Shown in pieces: positions 12,900-24,841 of a stretch of DNA of 64,000 nucleotides. Under the pieces are notes generated by a model. It saw only the letters and a list, made by a program, of their open reading frames with translations. It was not told where the DNA came from and did not search any database. The translations under genes were made by a program, and so were the position numbers. The stretch's first letter is position 1. Each line of letters opens with the position of its first letter. The DNA lies in NCBI GenBank assembly GCA_037903475.1, contig JBAJFG010000342.1, positions 62,001 through 126,000 on the forward strand, read 5' to 3'. Origin of the DNA: Ancylostoma caninum (taxonomy: Eukaryota; Nematoda; Chromadorea; Rhabditida; Ancylostomatidae).

Positions 12900-15370
12900 T
12901 GTTTTTGAATGAAGCAGCTTGCGAATATGAAACTTGGCATGCTGGCTTCAAGGACTTCAGGCTGAGAACAACGGGGTGGAACAGGTTGAGGCCAGAAACT
13001 TTTTGATTCCCCTATACAACTATTATGAACATCCAATCAAACAAAGGAGCAAAAGAAAGCAATAATAAAGCCACAAAAGGTGCACACAGATTAAACGTTT
13101 CCGGGCAGTCAAGTCTTGAACTGAACCTTGTACCAAAACATATTTAAAGCTAAGAAACTGGTTAATAGGTAAATTACGAACTACCAATGTTATTACCTTA
13201 CTCGCCATTCCTAGCAGTAGTCCGTACAAGTTGGCTTCGGTACCTGATCCCATAAGAGATAACTGGAACTATGATGAACCTTCGCCACACGAGTTTGCGA
13301 ACATTTTTCGTGGAACCGCTATGTCGTACTAGAGAGCAACAAGTTGATAGGTGATCTTGTGGAGATAGAATTCCTAACATTACAAACGACATAATGTTGA
13401 TCTAAGAAGCGATGACATCAAATGAAAATTGAAACGCCACGGGAAGTTCATTTGCAGTCCAAAAGGTTAACATTCATTTCACCATGGAAAGGTCCGAGAA
13501 CTGGAAAAATTGAAACCACTAATGCTAGAAAAACAATGCTCGAGAAAATTCCTAGTTGTAGCTTGTATGAGATGCGTATCACGTATCATTACCGAATAGA
13601 TGAGTAGTTTTGTATGTTATTCGGTTCTCCTTTCATCACATTACTCAGCATAATCCGTTTCGAGAACCGTTTACAGCCTTCAGCTACAATGACGTTAGCA
13701 GAAGTGTTTAGAATAAATTACTGGTGCAGGAGATGTGTTGAGCAACCTTCCTAAAGTGCATGTTTACGTATTTAATTTTAAGTGAAGGAGTGTTTTTCTG
13801 CGCTCCTTTCACCTTGCTTGAACAAGTGCTTTTGGCAGGCTCTGCCCAATTTTAGGATGAGTCAGGGTCTTATTGAATCACACTAATTCGTTTAAGAAAT
13901 TAGGGGATCTTTCGGTAATCTCGCATGGTATCTTTAAGAGTGCTGCATTGAGTTATAATAATTGCCTTTAAATGACGGGCGATTTTTCATGACTGACTGT
14001 CCACGCAAGTTCGCGTGAAACAAGGATTTTTGAACTCCTGTTTGCAAGCCGGACATGTGTGTTACCTTGTGTTACCACTTTTTCTTATGGTACAATAGGT
14101 TGCTCTAAAATTTTTTTGCACTAATAAAAACAGGGCTTTCATAACAAAATTATCCACTATAAATTGGCCAGTTAGCATATTCGTAGATTTCTTGCGATTC
14201 GGAAATTGACTGTTTTGCATCGCTCGTTACTCGCTGCGAACGAGCACATGGTGCCATAGTGTGGAAGGCAGTGTAATATTGTAATAGTATGGCATTGCAA
14301 TAAAACCACAAATGCAAAAAAAAAACGTTATTAGAACAGGTCAGTTATGAGATAACGACATTTTTTCTGTTGAAGAAAGGTGTTAAGGAAGGGTAGAACA
14401 ATTCCCACTTCTTCTGCGATTCTTCCATTTGCTAGGGCAACACTTTTTTTGGCAGGAAGAGAAAGGGCTTAATAACCGTAGTTTTTCAAGGCCAACCGAA
14501 ACTTTTCAGTTTTGCTCTGCACCAAGAGATGACTCTTGCTCTCTTTGCTGGAACCTTTCGACGCCATTGCTTCTGTTTCAGCTACTGCTTTAGAAAGCAG
14601 TGCGCATTCATAGTTTTGTGGGAACAGTGGTGATCAGTGAACATTGGGATTATTTGATAAGAAGAAGTGACACATTTTGCGGTTAACCTTCATTAGCTCA
14701 CTGCATGAGAGTTCCGCCGAAAAGTTTAACTGTTTATACAGGACTTGACACTAATGCCGAAGAGAAAAGTGGCAATCACGCCACTTCGTGGAATGATGAA
14801 ATTACTGAACATATTAATTCCAATGCCAAATAATTATTAATAAGTATTTTGAAAATCATAATAAAAATAATAAACCATAAGCTGTATATTTTTATCAGTC
14901 TTATAAAGATCGCGAGGGGAGGCTAATCGAGTGATAACGGTGCAACTTCTTCCGGGGGAGTATTTGTTCCATTGCGTAGCAGGTCGAAAAGGCGTATTGA
15001 TACTAACCGTAGATGTGGTTTGGATTGAGGGATAGTAATTTGTTCTTGAAATAATACAAATTTTATTTCCCACAGGAAACCTCCGCATTCCTATTTGGCC
15101 AGTTTAGTATTGCGTTTAACCGCCCCGCTTTCAGAGCTTTCCGTAGGGGTTTGTTGAAAGGTTATGACTGTTTTAATGTCATTGACAAGACATACTTGCC
15201 CTCTCATTGCAATTGTTCTAGACTATTATCGCGCATTCATCATGTGGGGAGAATTGTTCGCGGGCAATTCCCATAGAACTATGGACGATTCGAAGAGAAT
15301 GGGACTCGCAACGAACGGTACTTTATATTTTGAAATCTAAATTGCGTATGTATTTCTAAACTGTTTTCAG
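12900..15370 (+). other. Probable intron or 5' region of Atos, no exon resolved
   Basis: At least one small Atos exon should lie here if the gene starts at 12349, but I could not identify it. No repeat or other coding sequence was recognised. Confidence 0.4.
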
Positions 15371-18300
15371 GGTCTTGCTCCTTTATTCCTGAAGAATGCT
15401 ATAAGATCTCACCTATATTTTTCACAGCTAAATTCCTGGATTTCTACATTGAACGGCCGCATGCCTGATGGTGTATGCTGCACCCACAGGTACCACCTAG
15501 CTGCTTTCTTTTTTTATTATCCTTGTAGTTCAAATATATTCATTCAGGATATGTTCCCATGCTCATGAATTGAACACTGCCGATAGTGTGACGGAACATA
15601 CGTTCCCTGTATGTCGAATTGATCGTCAGAGCATTTTGGTCGTTTCAGTGAAATATGTCAAAGCTGAAAAAATGCCGCTTCCTGTAGGGCTCTGCCTGAC
15701 TCTCGGGTGAGCCTTTTTCTTTCTATGAAAGCTTGTGACTATGTGACTACGATTACAAGCATTGCACGTGCCGATCCGTGCCATCTTTTTTTTCCAAGCG
15801 CAGTGTTGATGGACTGTAACATTTTGATCTCCTCTTTCTCTTAGGCCTCTAAATGAATTGAATTATCCAGCAAGGCTGGGATTCATGAGACGATAGCCAA
15901 GCAAACCCACGCTAGCAAACCAACTTTTGCCGCCTGCGCCTCTTAGCACTATGTAGTCAATAAGATAACCAATCACCCTAGCCATCTTTGGTTTGGTTGG
16001 TTATCGTTTCATGAATCTTAGCCCAGATGCCGAGTCTTTTCAACTCACACTTTGATTCGCTCGAAAGTCTTGTCAAGCAAATCTCTGTACTATGAAAATA
16101 GACTAAAATGTCCAGCTGATCAGACGAAGCCTTGGTTGCTGATATTAATAGTGGAAGCCACTTCTAGTCTAATTGGGCACCATTTTTTGGATATCAATAT
16201 TCAGTTTTTTTCCAAGTTTAATGCTCCCCACCTCGGCGTATTTACGAATTTCAAAATGATTACAAGCCGTGTTGTGCTGGCGTCTTTTCCCGTCGTCACG
16301 ACGAGTTGGAATGCTCTGAACGTGTGCTTACTGAAAGTGCTTTAGTTGTGCGAATCACTAAATTAGCTCCACATGCATTCCCAACGATTCAAGCACTCAA
16401 ATGTTCAAGCTTCACCGTCGCTCAAGTTTTGACCACTCAGCTCCTCAAACATTCAAACCTTCGGAGCTCTTGTGTTTTTGAGGAGCCCCACTTTTGAGTC
16501 CTTAAATTCTTACTTTCCTGAAAGATGGAATTTCATCCCATTCATCCAAAGATTTTATGTTTGAATTTGTGATATCTTACTGATCACGGAGCAGTTCTGT
16601 GATCACAAAGTCATTTCTAACACCTATCATGTTTGTTCTTACCATTTGTTCGTAGACATGCCTTATTTGTTTGTAATTTCCCGATGTGGTTATTATGAAG
16701 CAAGTTTTCAGTGGACTGCCAACCGATCAGTGGCTTGCCCCCAGTCCTGTAGGATCACCCACTGATGACTGCCCACTGACACCTTCTTCTGATGAGATCA
16801 CGGTTTCGAGGTATAGATTATTGCGTACTTTTTCTTTGCTGGTTATCCATATGTAGTTACCACGGAGTTGTGCTGTTCATCAGCAAGAATTGTACAAATC
16901 TAGCTTTGATTGTTCGCTCTCGTATGCCAAGATAGCAAATGTGTTCATTATTTGTCCGAAAAAAATCAAAGTAGGTTTGTTCTGCTGCGGTGCAGAAAGG
17001 GTATCCACCTTTTGCTTTATTCCCTGAGGGCGCTTAAGCTTTAAGTTCTTACCACCTTCTTTCAGTCTGAAGCACAAACCGCTCACCGATCCAACGCCTC
17101 CAAGTCCTGATGGCCCCTGTCCCAAATTTGCGGCTTTAGCTGGACCACATGACGAAGTAAGAAACGTTGCGGCCGTACATAGTCGGGACATAATCATATG
17201 TCTCTCTTACTGCAGCGCCCCGCCCGTCGAGTACTGTCGGCGTGTTCTCTGTCAAGTCAACCGCAAGACACCAAAGACTCAAAGGAGATTGACGTGCTGG
17301 TGAGTCGTCTGCAGACCATCCAAGGAGAACGTGGACGTCAACGAACGAAGAGCGGAGGGTCCATATTCAACAAGGTATGTCTCTTAAAATATCTACTGAA
17401 ATTCGTAGGAAGTGGTCTTGATCGTACAATTTAAATACGGAATAAGAAGGCAGTAAAACAAAGACACTATTTTGAACTTTTAACTCTTGTATGTGTAACG
17501 GAAATGACCAGCGCGAAGTGTTTTTCCCATATTCTTGTTGTCTTTAAGGTCACGGGGTTACCTCTCCATTCAAGCCCAGCTCCACTGTCCAGGCAAAGAA
17601 AGTGAGTCCTCTTGAAATTTCTGAACGCGCTTCAATGAAAACTTGTGAATAAATTCGTGATGATGAGATGTGCTGACATCGTGTTGCAGCAGTCTATCGG
17701 CTTCTGACATCGTTCTGCCTGAGTCTCGCCTTAGTCGTCATCAACCAGGCAGTCTCCTAGGAAACTTTGAGGAGAGTGCCCTAAATGGGCGACTTGATCC
17801 AGTCAAGAGGCTGGAAGGCTTCAAGCTACAATTAGGTTAGTTTACCTTTGATGTTGTTCCTGTGATCAGTGGTTTTTCTCAAGCTCGGAGGCGGTCTCAC
17901 ATTTCAACGGCCACTCCTTGTAGTAAAGTAGGAAGAGTTCTAGTGCGAGGCATCTATATTGAAGCCTCAGGCCCACTATTTTTTCTGAGATTTTTCTGTG
18001 AGGATTGAAAGACTTAAATGACTAAGTATGGCGCTGAAATGAGTGATTCTCATTAAACACATTTCAGTCGTTACTTTGTAATTCCTCCAAAAATGACCTC
18101 ATTCCCACTCAGAGGAGAGAGAAATAGGGATGGATATTCGGTTGTTGACATGTAGGCTTTTCTATGTGTTGGAAACACGTTTATGATCACAACAGTTATA
18201 CTGCAAAAACTTTCGAATTTGTGTAGCGTTCCGTTTTGTGTGCAAATCACTTTTGCTTCCATTATCTTTCTTCATCGTGATCATTTCCAGCAAAATTTCG

Positions 18301-20052
18301 CATTTCCAAGCGCTCATCTTGTGCGTGGGCAAAAGGAAAACGGGATCGAGCGCGGAACGTTGCTTTAGATTTGTGTTGGTCACAGAAGTATTGCGGCCGT
18401 CGCTCTCCGGAAGGTTCGAATCCGCGCCGGAAATGGGCGAAAATTTCCTGTTTTCATTTGTAAGAGTGCAGCGCGATCTTGCCATTTCCGGCCTATAGCA
18501 CACTATAGTGATATGGAGTACAGGAGGATAACAAAGGTTTTTTAAGGTATACGTAGGTTTTAAAATGGAACCTTCTGAAATCGTCCACAATAACCCTGAA
18601 GAGTGGATTTAAAACGCAGTTTTTAATCCACTCTTCAGGGTTATCGTGGACGATTTCAGAAGGTTCCATTTTTATGTTTTTTAGAGCCTACCAAAACATT
18701 CGACACAAACGACTCAACTAGTATGCCTTCCGTGGGATTACCCAAGATTTCTCATAAAAAATGATAAACCAAACGCAGCCGTCAAACGCCATAACGTTTT
18801 GTTTTGCAGCCGCATCCGGTGCCTTCTCTTCACCACATACCTCACTGCCAGTGACCGCCTACTTTTTCGACCTTAACGATAGCGAAACAGCTCCTTCGCC
18901 TTACTTGGTGGGTTTTGAAGTCTTAAAGAAAATTTCATAACCACATGCTTTTGCACAATGCTTTTTATTTTCGCGAACACATCGTTCTCGGGTGTCTTGA
19001 TTGCTTCTGTAACGAATTTATGGCTGTATAGAAGAGTAGTCCTACGCTTCTGAGAGAGGGGGGGGGGGGGGGAGGGGCATATCGATCATAGGTCGTTTTT
19101 AGTGCAGTGACCTGTGAGGAGACCGTGATACATGATGTATTTTTGACTAATAAAAGAGGTGCAGCGAGGGACTTTAAGTGACCGTAGAACCATAAATGAG
19201 GCTGCATTCCCCTCACCCACATCCACTAAGAGCAACCACAACATGAATCTATTGCTGTTTAGTGTCAAGTCGGCTAATACTGTTATTGTTTAGGGCACTT
19301 GCTCGCTGGAGTCGCTAGGGAAACGTGGCTATCGTGTACCAAAACAGGGAACTATTCAGGCAGTTAGTTCAATTATTGCTGTTTTCTCCTGTTACATGCA
19401 GTAGTCTAGGGAATTTCAGACGCTTTTCAACCCTCAGGACACGGTGGTGAAAGTTTTCGTGGTAAAGTACGATATGACAGACATGCCATCTTCATCGCAG
19501 ACATTCATACGGCAAAGAACATTCCTCGGCAGCGACGATGAAGCGATGAAAGCCGACAAGCATCTCGTCAACCTCATACACTTCCGGCAAGATTTCTGAT
19601 TTTCGCTAGCATTTGTGGAGGTTATAATGATTTTGGATCAATCATTCTGCAGCTATGCTTTCTTGATTAGGTTGTTATTATTTATTCTTTTCAGCAGCCA
19701 GAATTTCGATAATCTAGCTGAAAACTAGTGGAAGGAGGATAATTTTTGGAAAAGAAACTAACTTCCTACTAAAAAAGTTCCAGACATTCGTTCTCAAGAT
19801 CTTTCATTGCATTTCTCCTCCAAGGCCTTCGTAGGATCCTCAACGGACTATATGTCCGATTTCAGACTGGCTACGGATCGTCGCTGTCGCCTGTACTTGC
19901 ACACTGACATTCGGATGCTTTTCTCACAGAACAATACGTTAGATGCGTTGAATTTGGAGTTGAAGGGGCGCGTCGGGCACGACTCGGCCCGCTACCGCCT
20001 CATCGCTGAGACCGAGCTGCCGCGACATCCACGATATTCCCCGAAGAAATAA
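15371..20052 (+). CDS. atos: Atos (FAM214) family protein, spliced, N-terminus incomplete
   Basis: Exons: 15371-15489, 15548-15706, 16712-16810, 17066-17156, 17216-17374, 17549-17601, 17690-17835, 18810-18907, 19294-19362, 19420-19586, 19866-20052 (TAA). All phases agree and give 448 residues. Family signatures appear in order: AIRSHLYFSQLNSW (exon 1), EHTFPV (exon 2), TGLPLHSSPAPL, then the DUF4210 core LLGNFEESALNGRLDP, TAPSPYL, LESLGKRGYRVP, TLFNP, SQTFIRQRTF and the C-terminal RLYLHTDIRMLFSQ of the chromosome-segregation Pfam domain. Drosophila Atossa is a nuclear regulator that raises metabolic gene expression in invading macrophages; a nuclear transcription-related role here is inferred from the family. 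The last intron needs a GC donor. The gene stands alone on + and converges with the tyrosinase gene. Identity is secure; the start is not, because exon 1 begins at an acceptor. Confidence 0.93.
15871..16030. mobile_element. Small foldback element, same family as the copy at 26614
   Basis: The ends are inverted repeats: left CTGGGATTCATGAGACGATA, right complement GCTAAGATTCATGAAACGAT. The interior shares GCTAGCAAACCAACTTTTG, TAGCACTATG and AACCAATCAC with the 26.6 kb copy in opposite orientation. It lies in the 1005-base Atos intron between 15706 and 16712. The 26.6 kb copy has an 8-bp target duplication, which points to a hAT-type element; no duplication is clear here. Confidence 0.75.
17690..17835 (+). 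CDS. atos: Atos exon carrying the conserved DUF4210 core, with tandem NAGNAG acceptor
   Basis: This 146-base exon encodes the most conserved block of the family, SLLGNFEESALNGRLDP, followed by VKRLEGFKLQLG. The acceptor reads GCAGCAG, so splicing after 17689 or after 17692 are both possible; the two products differ by one serine. The donor at 17836 is GTTAGT. The next exon continues the domain with AASGAFSSPHTSLPVTAYFF. Confidence 0.92.
18562..18672. repeat. Hairpin with 48-bp arms in an Atos intron
   Basis: The arms 18562-18609 and 18625-18672 are inverted complements with a single mismatch and enclose a 15-base loop. It sits in the 974-base intron 17836-18809. It is probably a small foldback transposon remnant; the transcribed strand would form a very stable RNA stem. 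Confidence 0.85.
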
Positions 20053-21106
20053 CTGCCATTTTTCTGGATCCAGGAGTTTTCAGTCCAGGAGTTTTCGGCG
20101 GCTCCACTGCCGTTTCATGATAGTAGAACTCCTTTGTAGATATTACTGTATATAGCGTGTAGTTAACGAGGTAGTTCACTCAGTGCTTCGAATTTCTCGG
20201 TTTCTAGCTCCTCTGGTTGCCTGTTCAAATCCTAGAGAAGTGATGTGATTTATTCAAGTACTCCGATGTTGCTCTTATCGCTTGCACCTCTATTGATTCG
20301 CTACGATTTTTTTTGCATTTTACTTATGTAAATTCTGTACATTTCGTCACTTTGGGTAGTCAATTCTTTCTTCTCGTCCGAGTTCATTCATGTTTTTCCA
20401 GAACAGCTAGATAAGATGCCTTATAGATTTGAAATTCATAGCTACTCTTGTATGAAATCAATCAGGGACTTTATAGTGGCATAGTGTTATGTCTGGGTCA
20501 GTGCTATCATAGATTGCATTGCTTTCGTCGCCAATAACTTTCTCCGGTTAGCTTGAAACGTCTATTTATGCACAAATGCTTCTTTTATTGCATACCTTTC
20601 CTCATTTCTTCAAGAAAATCCTTCGTTACGTTCTCTTTCTGTGTTTCACAAAATATCGAAGTAAAAAATTGTATTGTGGAAGTTCATGTCTTGTTGCATG
20701 ACACACATAAACAGGTCAGGCTTAACGCTGGGAAAGTGCTCCCCCCTCCAGTGGGATCCCTATTCCCGCCCTCCCCATCTCTTCACTATTATCTACCCTT
20801 CTCTATGAATCCGCTGCTTTTTTCGGAACGTTCTGCCTCATTGCACCAACCGTGATATAGTGTTTCAATACTTAACTACAATGCAATTTCTTAGCAAAGA
20901 TTGATGCATCTAATAAGGGCCAGTTTTATCAAATGATGAACAAATACGCAGTAATGAAGGAAAAACGAACTAGTATAGTGCGCAAATTTTTACTCGCATG
21001 TGTAGTACCTCCACGAGTGCGCAAGGAGCTGTCAGGAATGGAGGGTGCTCTGACACCTCGCTGAGCCCAAGGGTTCGATCTCCCAAAAATTATTGCAGAC
21101 TTCAGG
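20053..21106. other. Downstream region of Atos, with a possible tRNA-like SINE fragment
   Basis: This holds the presumed 3' UTR; no AATAAA was seen within 300 bases of the stop. GGGTTCGATCTCCC at 21071-21084 resembles a tRNA B box and could be a SINE fragment. No gene was recognised. Confidence 0.35.
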
Positions 21107-21220
21107 ATGATGTCAACATTGCATCTGGGTCCGGCGTAGGGTTTTGACCGAATCAAATGAAATTCGAATAAATATTCGGTCAAAACCCTACGCCGAACCC
21201 AGATGCAATGTTGACATCAT
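21107..21220. repeat. Near-perfect hairpin with about 48-bp arms
   Basis: The arms 21107-21155 and 21173-21220 are inverted complements with one mismatch. They include GATGATGTCAACATTGCATC and CGTAGGGTTTTGACCGAAT. The loop is rich in ATTCGAATA. Just downstream, to about 21280, run TTCGA-rich bases like those at 23.0, 37.2 and 51.85 kb. Confidence 0.85.
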
Positions 21221-21481
21221 TCCTCGAACATCCGAAAATTCGAGGACTCCCAAAAAATTAGAGAATTCGAATATTTTAAAACTCGATGGTTTTCCGTCGC
21301 ATAGCCAATTTCCAACCACTGCTTCGTTGGAACTCTTTTCGAGTTCATAACCATTAGTTATAGAATTTTACGCTTACGTGATATTCTGAGATCCTCCTAT
21401 TATTTTCGGGTCTACGTCACAGCGTTGCTCTGTTTCGGGTGTAAAACCAATGAGCTGTGCAATAATTTGGGGAATTTCGCT

Positions 21482-22000
21482 TTATGAAATCAAATCTGGA
21501 CGATCAGCAAGAGAAGCGACCGATAGCATCACTAAAGCGTTTGTGCAGAGTATGTTCTCTAAAACGCCAGGTGCTTGAGGGTTCCTAGGAATTCTGAGCG
21601 GAGATGAGAGCCTGGGAAATGCTTCACAAGTAGGTCAGAGATTTGGTCATCCCAAAGTCACCAGGAAAGAACAGGTTGAACCAGACCTTGTGCAAAGTGC
21701 GCAGGACATTACGGGGAATTTAGTCAACAATGTTTCGTCGCTTGGAGAAAATCGGTAAGAAGGGGAAGGTGAGTAGATGGATTTCGCGTGAGTTGAGCGA
21801 AGAGCACCAACGTCCACACTGGCAAGTCTGCAGATATTTGACCTTCAGATTTTCTAACAATTTATTTCATGGAAAAATTGTTATTGCTGATAGAGAACGG
21901 GTCAGATACGACAATCGGAGGAGGTCATCCCAAAGCCCGGGCTCCTGCCACCCACCTAAAAAATGGCCGAACCATCACTACCTTCTTTAAAAGAGATTTT
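21482..22000 (+). pseudogene. Mariner-family transposase fossil
   Basis: Three reading frames read in turn match the mariner transposase order: YEIKSGRSAREATDSI (paired-type N-terminal helix), SGDESLGNASQVGQRFGHPK (the SGDESL...GRP segment), then LEKIGKKGKVSRWISRELSE and IADRERVRYDNRRRSSQSP (the VTGDEKWVLYDN segment around the first catalytic Asp). Stops and frameshifts separate the blocks, and the first catalytic D region is altered. The downstream half, with the remaining catalytic residues, is not clearly recognisable. This is an old, inactive copy. Confidence 0.8.
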
Positions 22001-23525
22001 GACCTTTCATGGTAAGCAACGTGACTCATCTGCAATGAATTTATTTTCTAATGAATGCACAATAATCAGTCTATAGTAGTTTCTTTTCCCTAACGCAATC
22101 ACGGGAAAACTCCCAAGCAAGTCGGGCCGACACAGGCGGAAATATGTGGTTTGTTCCGGCTGTGGGATAGCGCACACCAGCATGTTGCAGTTTCAACCGT
22201 ATAAATAATTGGCCATTCGTGCTCCGAAATTCTAGCCTAACCTATATTACTCCTTATACCTGCCTCTAACAGGCTACCCCCATTTCAACCTTTTATAGCT
22301 TTACCTCTGCTGTAAAACTTTTAATGAACAGACCTGGAAAACGACGTGTTCCACAATTACAATTTAATTTGAAAGGTGTAGACCTTTCAAATTTCTAGCT
22401 TCTGGAAGAATCTTTTCTGTGCCATATTGGCAACATAACGCAGAAGCCAACGCTTTTTGTTTTGAACAAAATTGCTGACTTTGAGTCAAGTTATGGCGTT
22501 TTGAAAAATTAGATGCAACTGCTCCGGAACTTTTGCACGCACCTAATATTTCTCCTATCCAATCATATTATCATTGCTGGAGGCTCTTTCATGATCATGG
22601 TTCCTGAACCGCAGAAACCAACATTCTTACTGCGTCAATGTCTACGTTTCCTACCATGGCTCGTTTTGCTGAACTGCATCACAAAGAAACCACTAAAGAA
22701 AAAGTCTCGGGCGCGGGCTTTCATCCAGTTTTTGGTCGTAATGGTCCTAGTGATAATGCTTCCAAACCTCAGAAGAGATTGGTGTTCCTAAGTTAGCAAG
22801 AATTTTAACTACTTACAGTTCTAAACCAATGAAAAAATCTACTTTATAGCCTCGCAATCTTCTTTCCAACTATGAGGAATTCGTGAGATTCTTAGAAACC
22901 GCCAATGAGACTTGCTATCCGACGACTTTCACGGCCGTTGTCATGGAAAAGCGTATCTCATTGTTGGCCTACGTGCATGCTCAAAAAATTTCCTTACCAA
23001 ATGGAATATTATTCGAATAAATATACCAACATTCGAGTACTCGAGAATTCGGGGGTTCAAAAAAATTCGAAAGTTCGAATGTTCGGAAATTCGAAAAATA
23101 TTTTCGAATGCAAAACTCCAATCTGGTGGTATGTCGAGGTGTGAACAGTGTCAACCTGATGCATGAGCATCAACTCAACTGTCAGATTAGTTGTACTTCT
23201 TGCAGTTTTTGTGCCTCGATAGGATTCCTGCCCAGCTACATACGACATATGTTTTGCACTGTGAAAAGGATGAAGGTAGATTTGTAGCAGGAAGTATTGT
23301 TGAAATAACGTCATGGTCACCTCTACCTAGAACAAACCCAAGAGAACTTTTTTCTCAGAGTCCACCAATGTCACAAGATCTCAAAAGTCCACAGAAACCG
23401 TGGTGATGGGAAAGCGAAGGCTATAACCGTGCAATAAAAGGTACATCCCAGCTTCTCTTCCCCCGAAGCAGTTTCTGAGCTCCTCTGTTGTCCTTCTTAT
23501 CTACCCTATTGTAAAAAACCCTATA
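22001..23525. other. No gene; possible further mariner decay and a TTCGAA-rich tract
   Basis: A weak trace, GPSDNASKPQKRL, near 22.75 kb could be the HDNARPH block of the mariner above. Bases 23010-23110 are rich in ATTCGAA/TTCGAGTA units. Nothing else is supported. Confidence 0.4.
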
Positions 23526-23711
23526 CTTTCTGCCCGCGGTGGATCCGCGGTTGCTCGCGATAAATCCGCACGTGCCCGCAGTGAACAACCTGGAGTGACG
23601 TCACTCCCGTGCTATGCCTGCACATGCTCACGGTGGACCCGCACATGCCCGCGGTGGCAAACCGACGCTCTACCTCGGGTGTGCCGCAGATCCACCGCGG
23701 GCAGAAAGTTC
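23526..23711. mobile_element. GC-rich foldback element
   Basis: The ends are inverted copies of ACTTTCTGCCCGCGGTGGAT. The interior repeats GCGGTGGA and CCGCACATGCCCGC motifs. It is about 186 bases and much more GC-rich than its flanks. No coding frame belongs to it; MITE-like. Confidence 0.75.
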
Positions 23712-24266
23712 AGAGCAGTGAGTCGCGCACCAGGAAAGTCACATCGCGATGAGCAGTCACACCCAGTTTGGAATAAAAATCGCGCTGTAAGGTAAGATGT
23801 AGCTTCCTTGCGTTCTAGACTTGATCTTCTCTATCACATGGACCATTTTATTAAGGCTTTGTCCTTATGGTTTATAAGCCCCTGATCAGCACTACAACAA
23901 TGTGTGGTGTATCTGAAATAGAGGAGGCTATAAAGACGGCCATAGAGCAAGTGCAACAATCCTCTGATTAGCGGAACTCTTTCAGTCCGAGTGGAATTGA
24001 ACTTTCTGAAGTAACGAATCTCACTCTTGCTCACTTCTCAGCCTAAAATCGTTCCAAACCCATATCAGCCGCTATTACCAAACTCCATTTTTTTTCTGTA
24101 AACAGCAAGACCCCGATGAGGAGTTGAAGCGCCGATGGATTCGGCTCTGACATGTAAAACACAGATTAGAGAATACTTCAAGACAAAATATTCCGCCTGC
24201 TCTATGAAATCCTTGCTGCTTACAAAAAAAGTTGGACGCCGGTTTGAGACGATTTCCAGCAGAACA

Positions 24267-24342
24267 GTAAGCAGGAGACACGTTCTTAGCTTTAAAAAGT
24301 GGAACTCCACTCTTTAAAGCTAAGAATGTGTCTCTCGCTTAC
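24267..24342. repeat. Hairpin with about 36-bp arms
   Basis: GTAAGC..GGAGACACGTTCTTAGC on the left is mirrored by GCTAAGAATGTGTCTC..GCTTAC on the right, meeting at AGTGGAACTCCACT. The arms are almost gapless and there is practically no loop. It is probably a small foldback remnant. Confidence 0.75.
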
Positions 24343-24747
24343 TAGCGACTTCACTGACACTGGAAGAGCTTCACCATTCAGGAAATTGTTGCACATGGCT
24401 GATGTATAATGATATGATGGATTCTGCTCTGACTTGATTGATACTTCTGTTTCTGGGACACCGTACGCTGTTGCAGTGCAGATCAGCACTTATGCGGGGG
24501 CGCACCTCATATTCGTACTTCGGCCACTGACACATTCCAAGCCTTTTCGATGCGCTGATTCCGGCAATGTGCTTGAAATGTCCCAAAATAGCCTACAAAC
24601 CTTTTTTTGGGGACGGGGCCCGTATCAATTTGCTGGAGCAAAATTACGTGCAAAGAGCTGCACCACCGTTGATCTTATGGATCGGATAGGCCAAGAAGTG
24701 TTCATCCCACGATGCTGCTGTGACGGAAGCCACACAAGCACAGCTGG

Positions 24748-24841
24748 GAACGATATCCCGCTCTGCTCGAAGAAGCGGCTACCTCGATATCTATAGCTTG
24801 GAACAATATCCCGCCCTGCTCTAAGAAGCGGGTACCTCGAT
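24748..24841 (+). repeat. Two tandem units of about 41 bases, period about 52
   Basis: GGAACGATATCCCGCTCTGC...GAAGCGGCTACCTCGAT is repeated as GGAACAATATCCCGCCCTGC...GAAGCGGGTACCTCGAT after a 12-base spacer. A local tandem duplication. Confidence 0.75.

Noticed and set aside
18405..18440. GGTTCGAATCC at 18414 as a tRNA gene
   Set aside because: The T-stem pairs poorly and no A box, D arm or acceptor stem can be built; at most a SINE remnant.
19363..19368. A second GC donor in Atos (CAG|GCAGTT at 19360)
   Set aside because: The neighbouring GCA|GTTAGT donor keeps the frame and gives TIQATLFNP, which fits the family (TIQVTLFNP) better.
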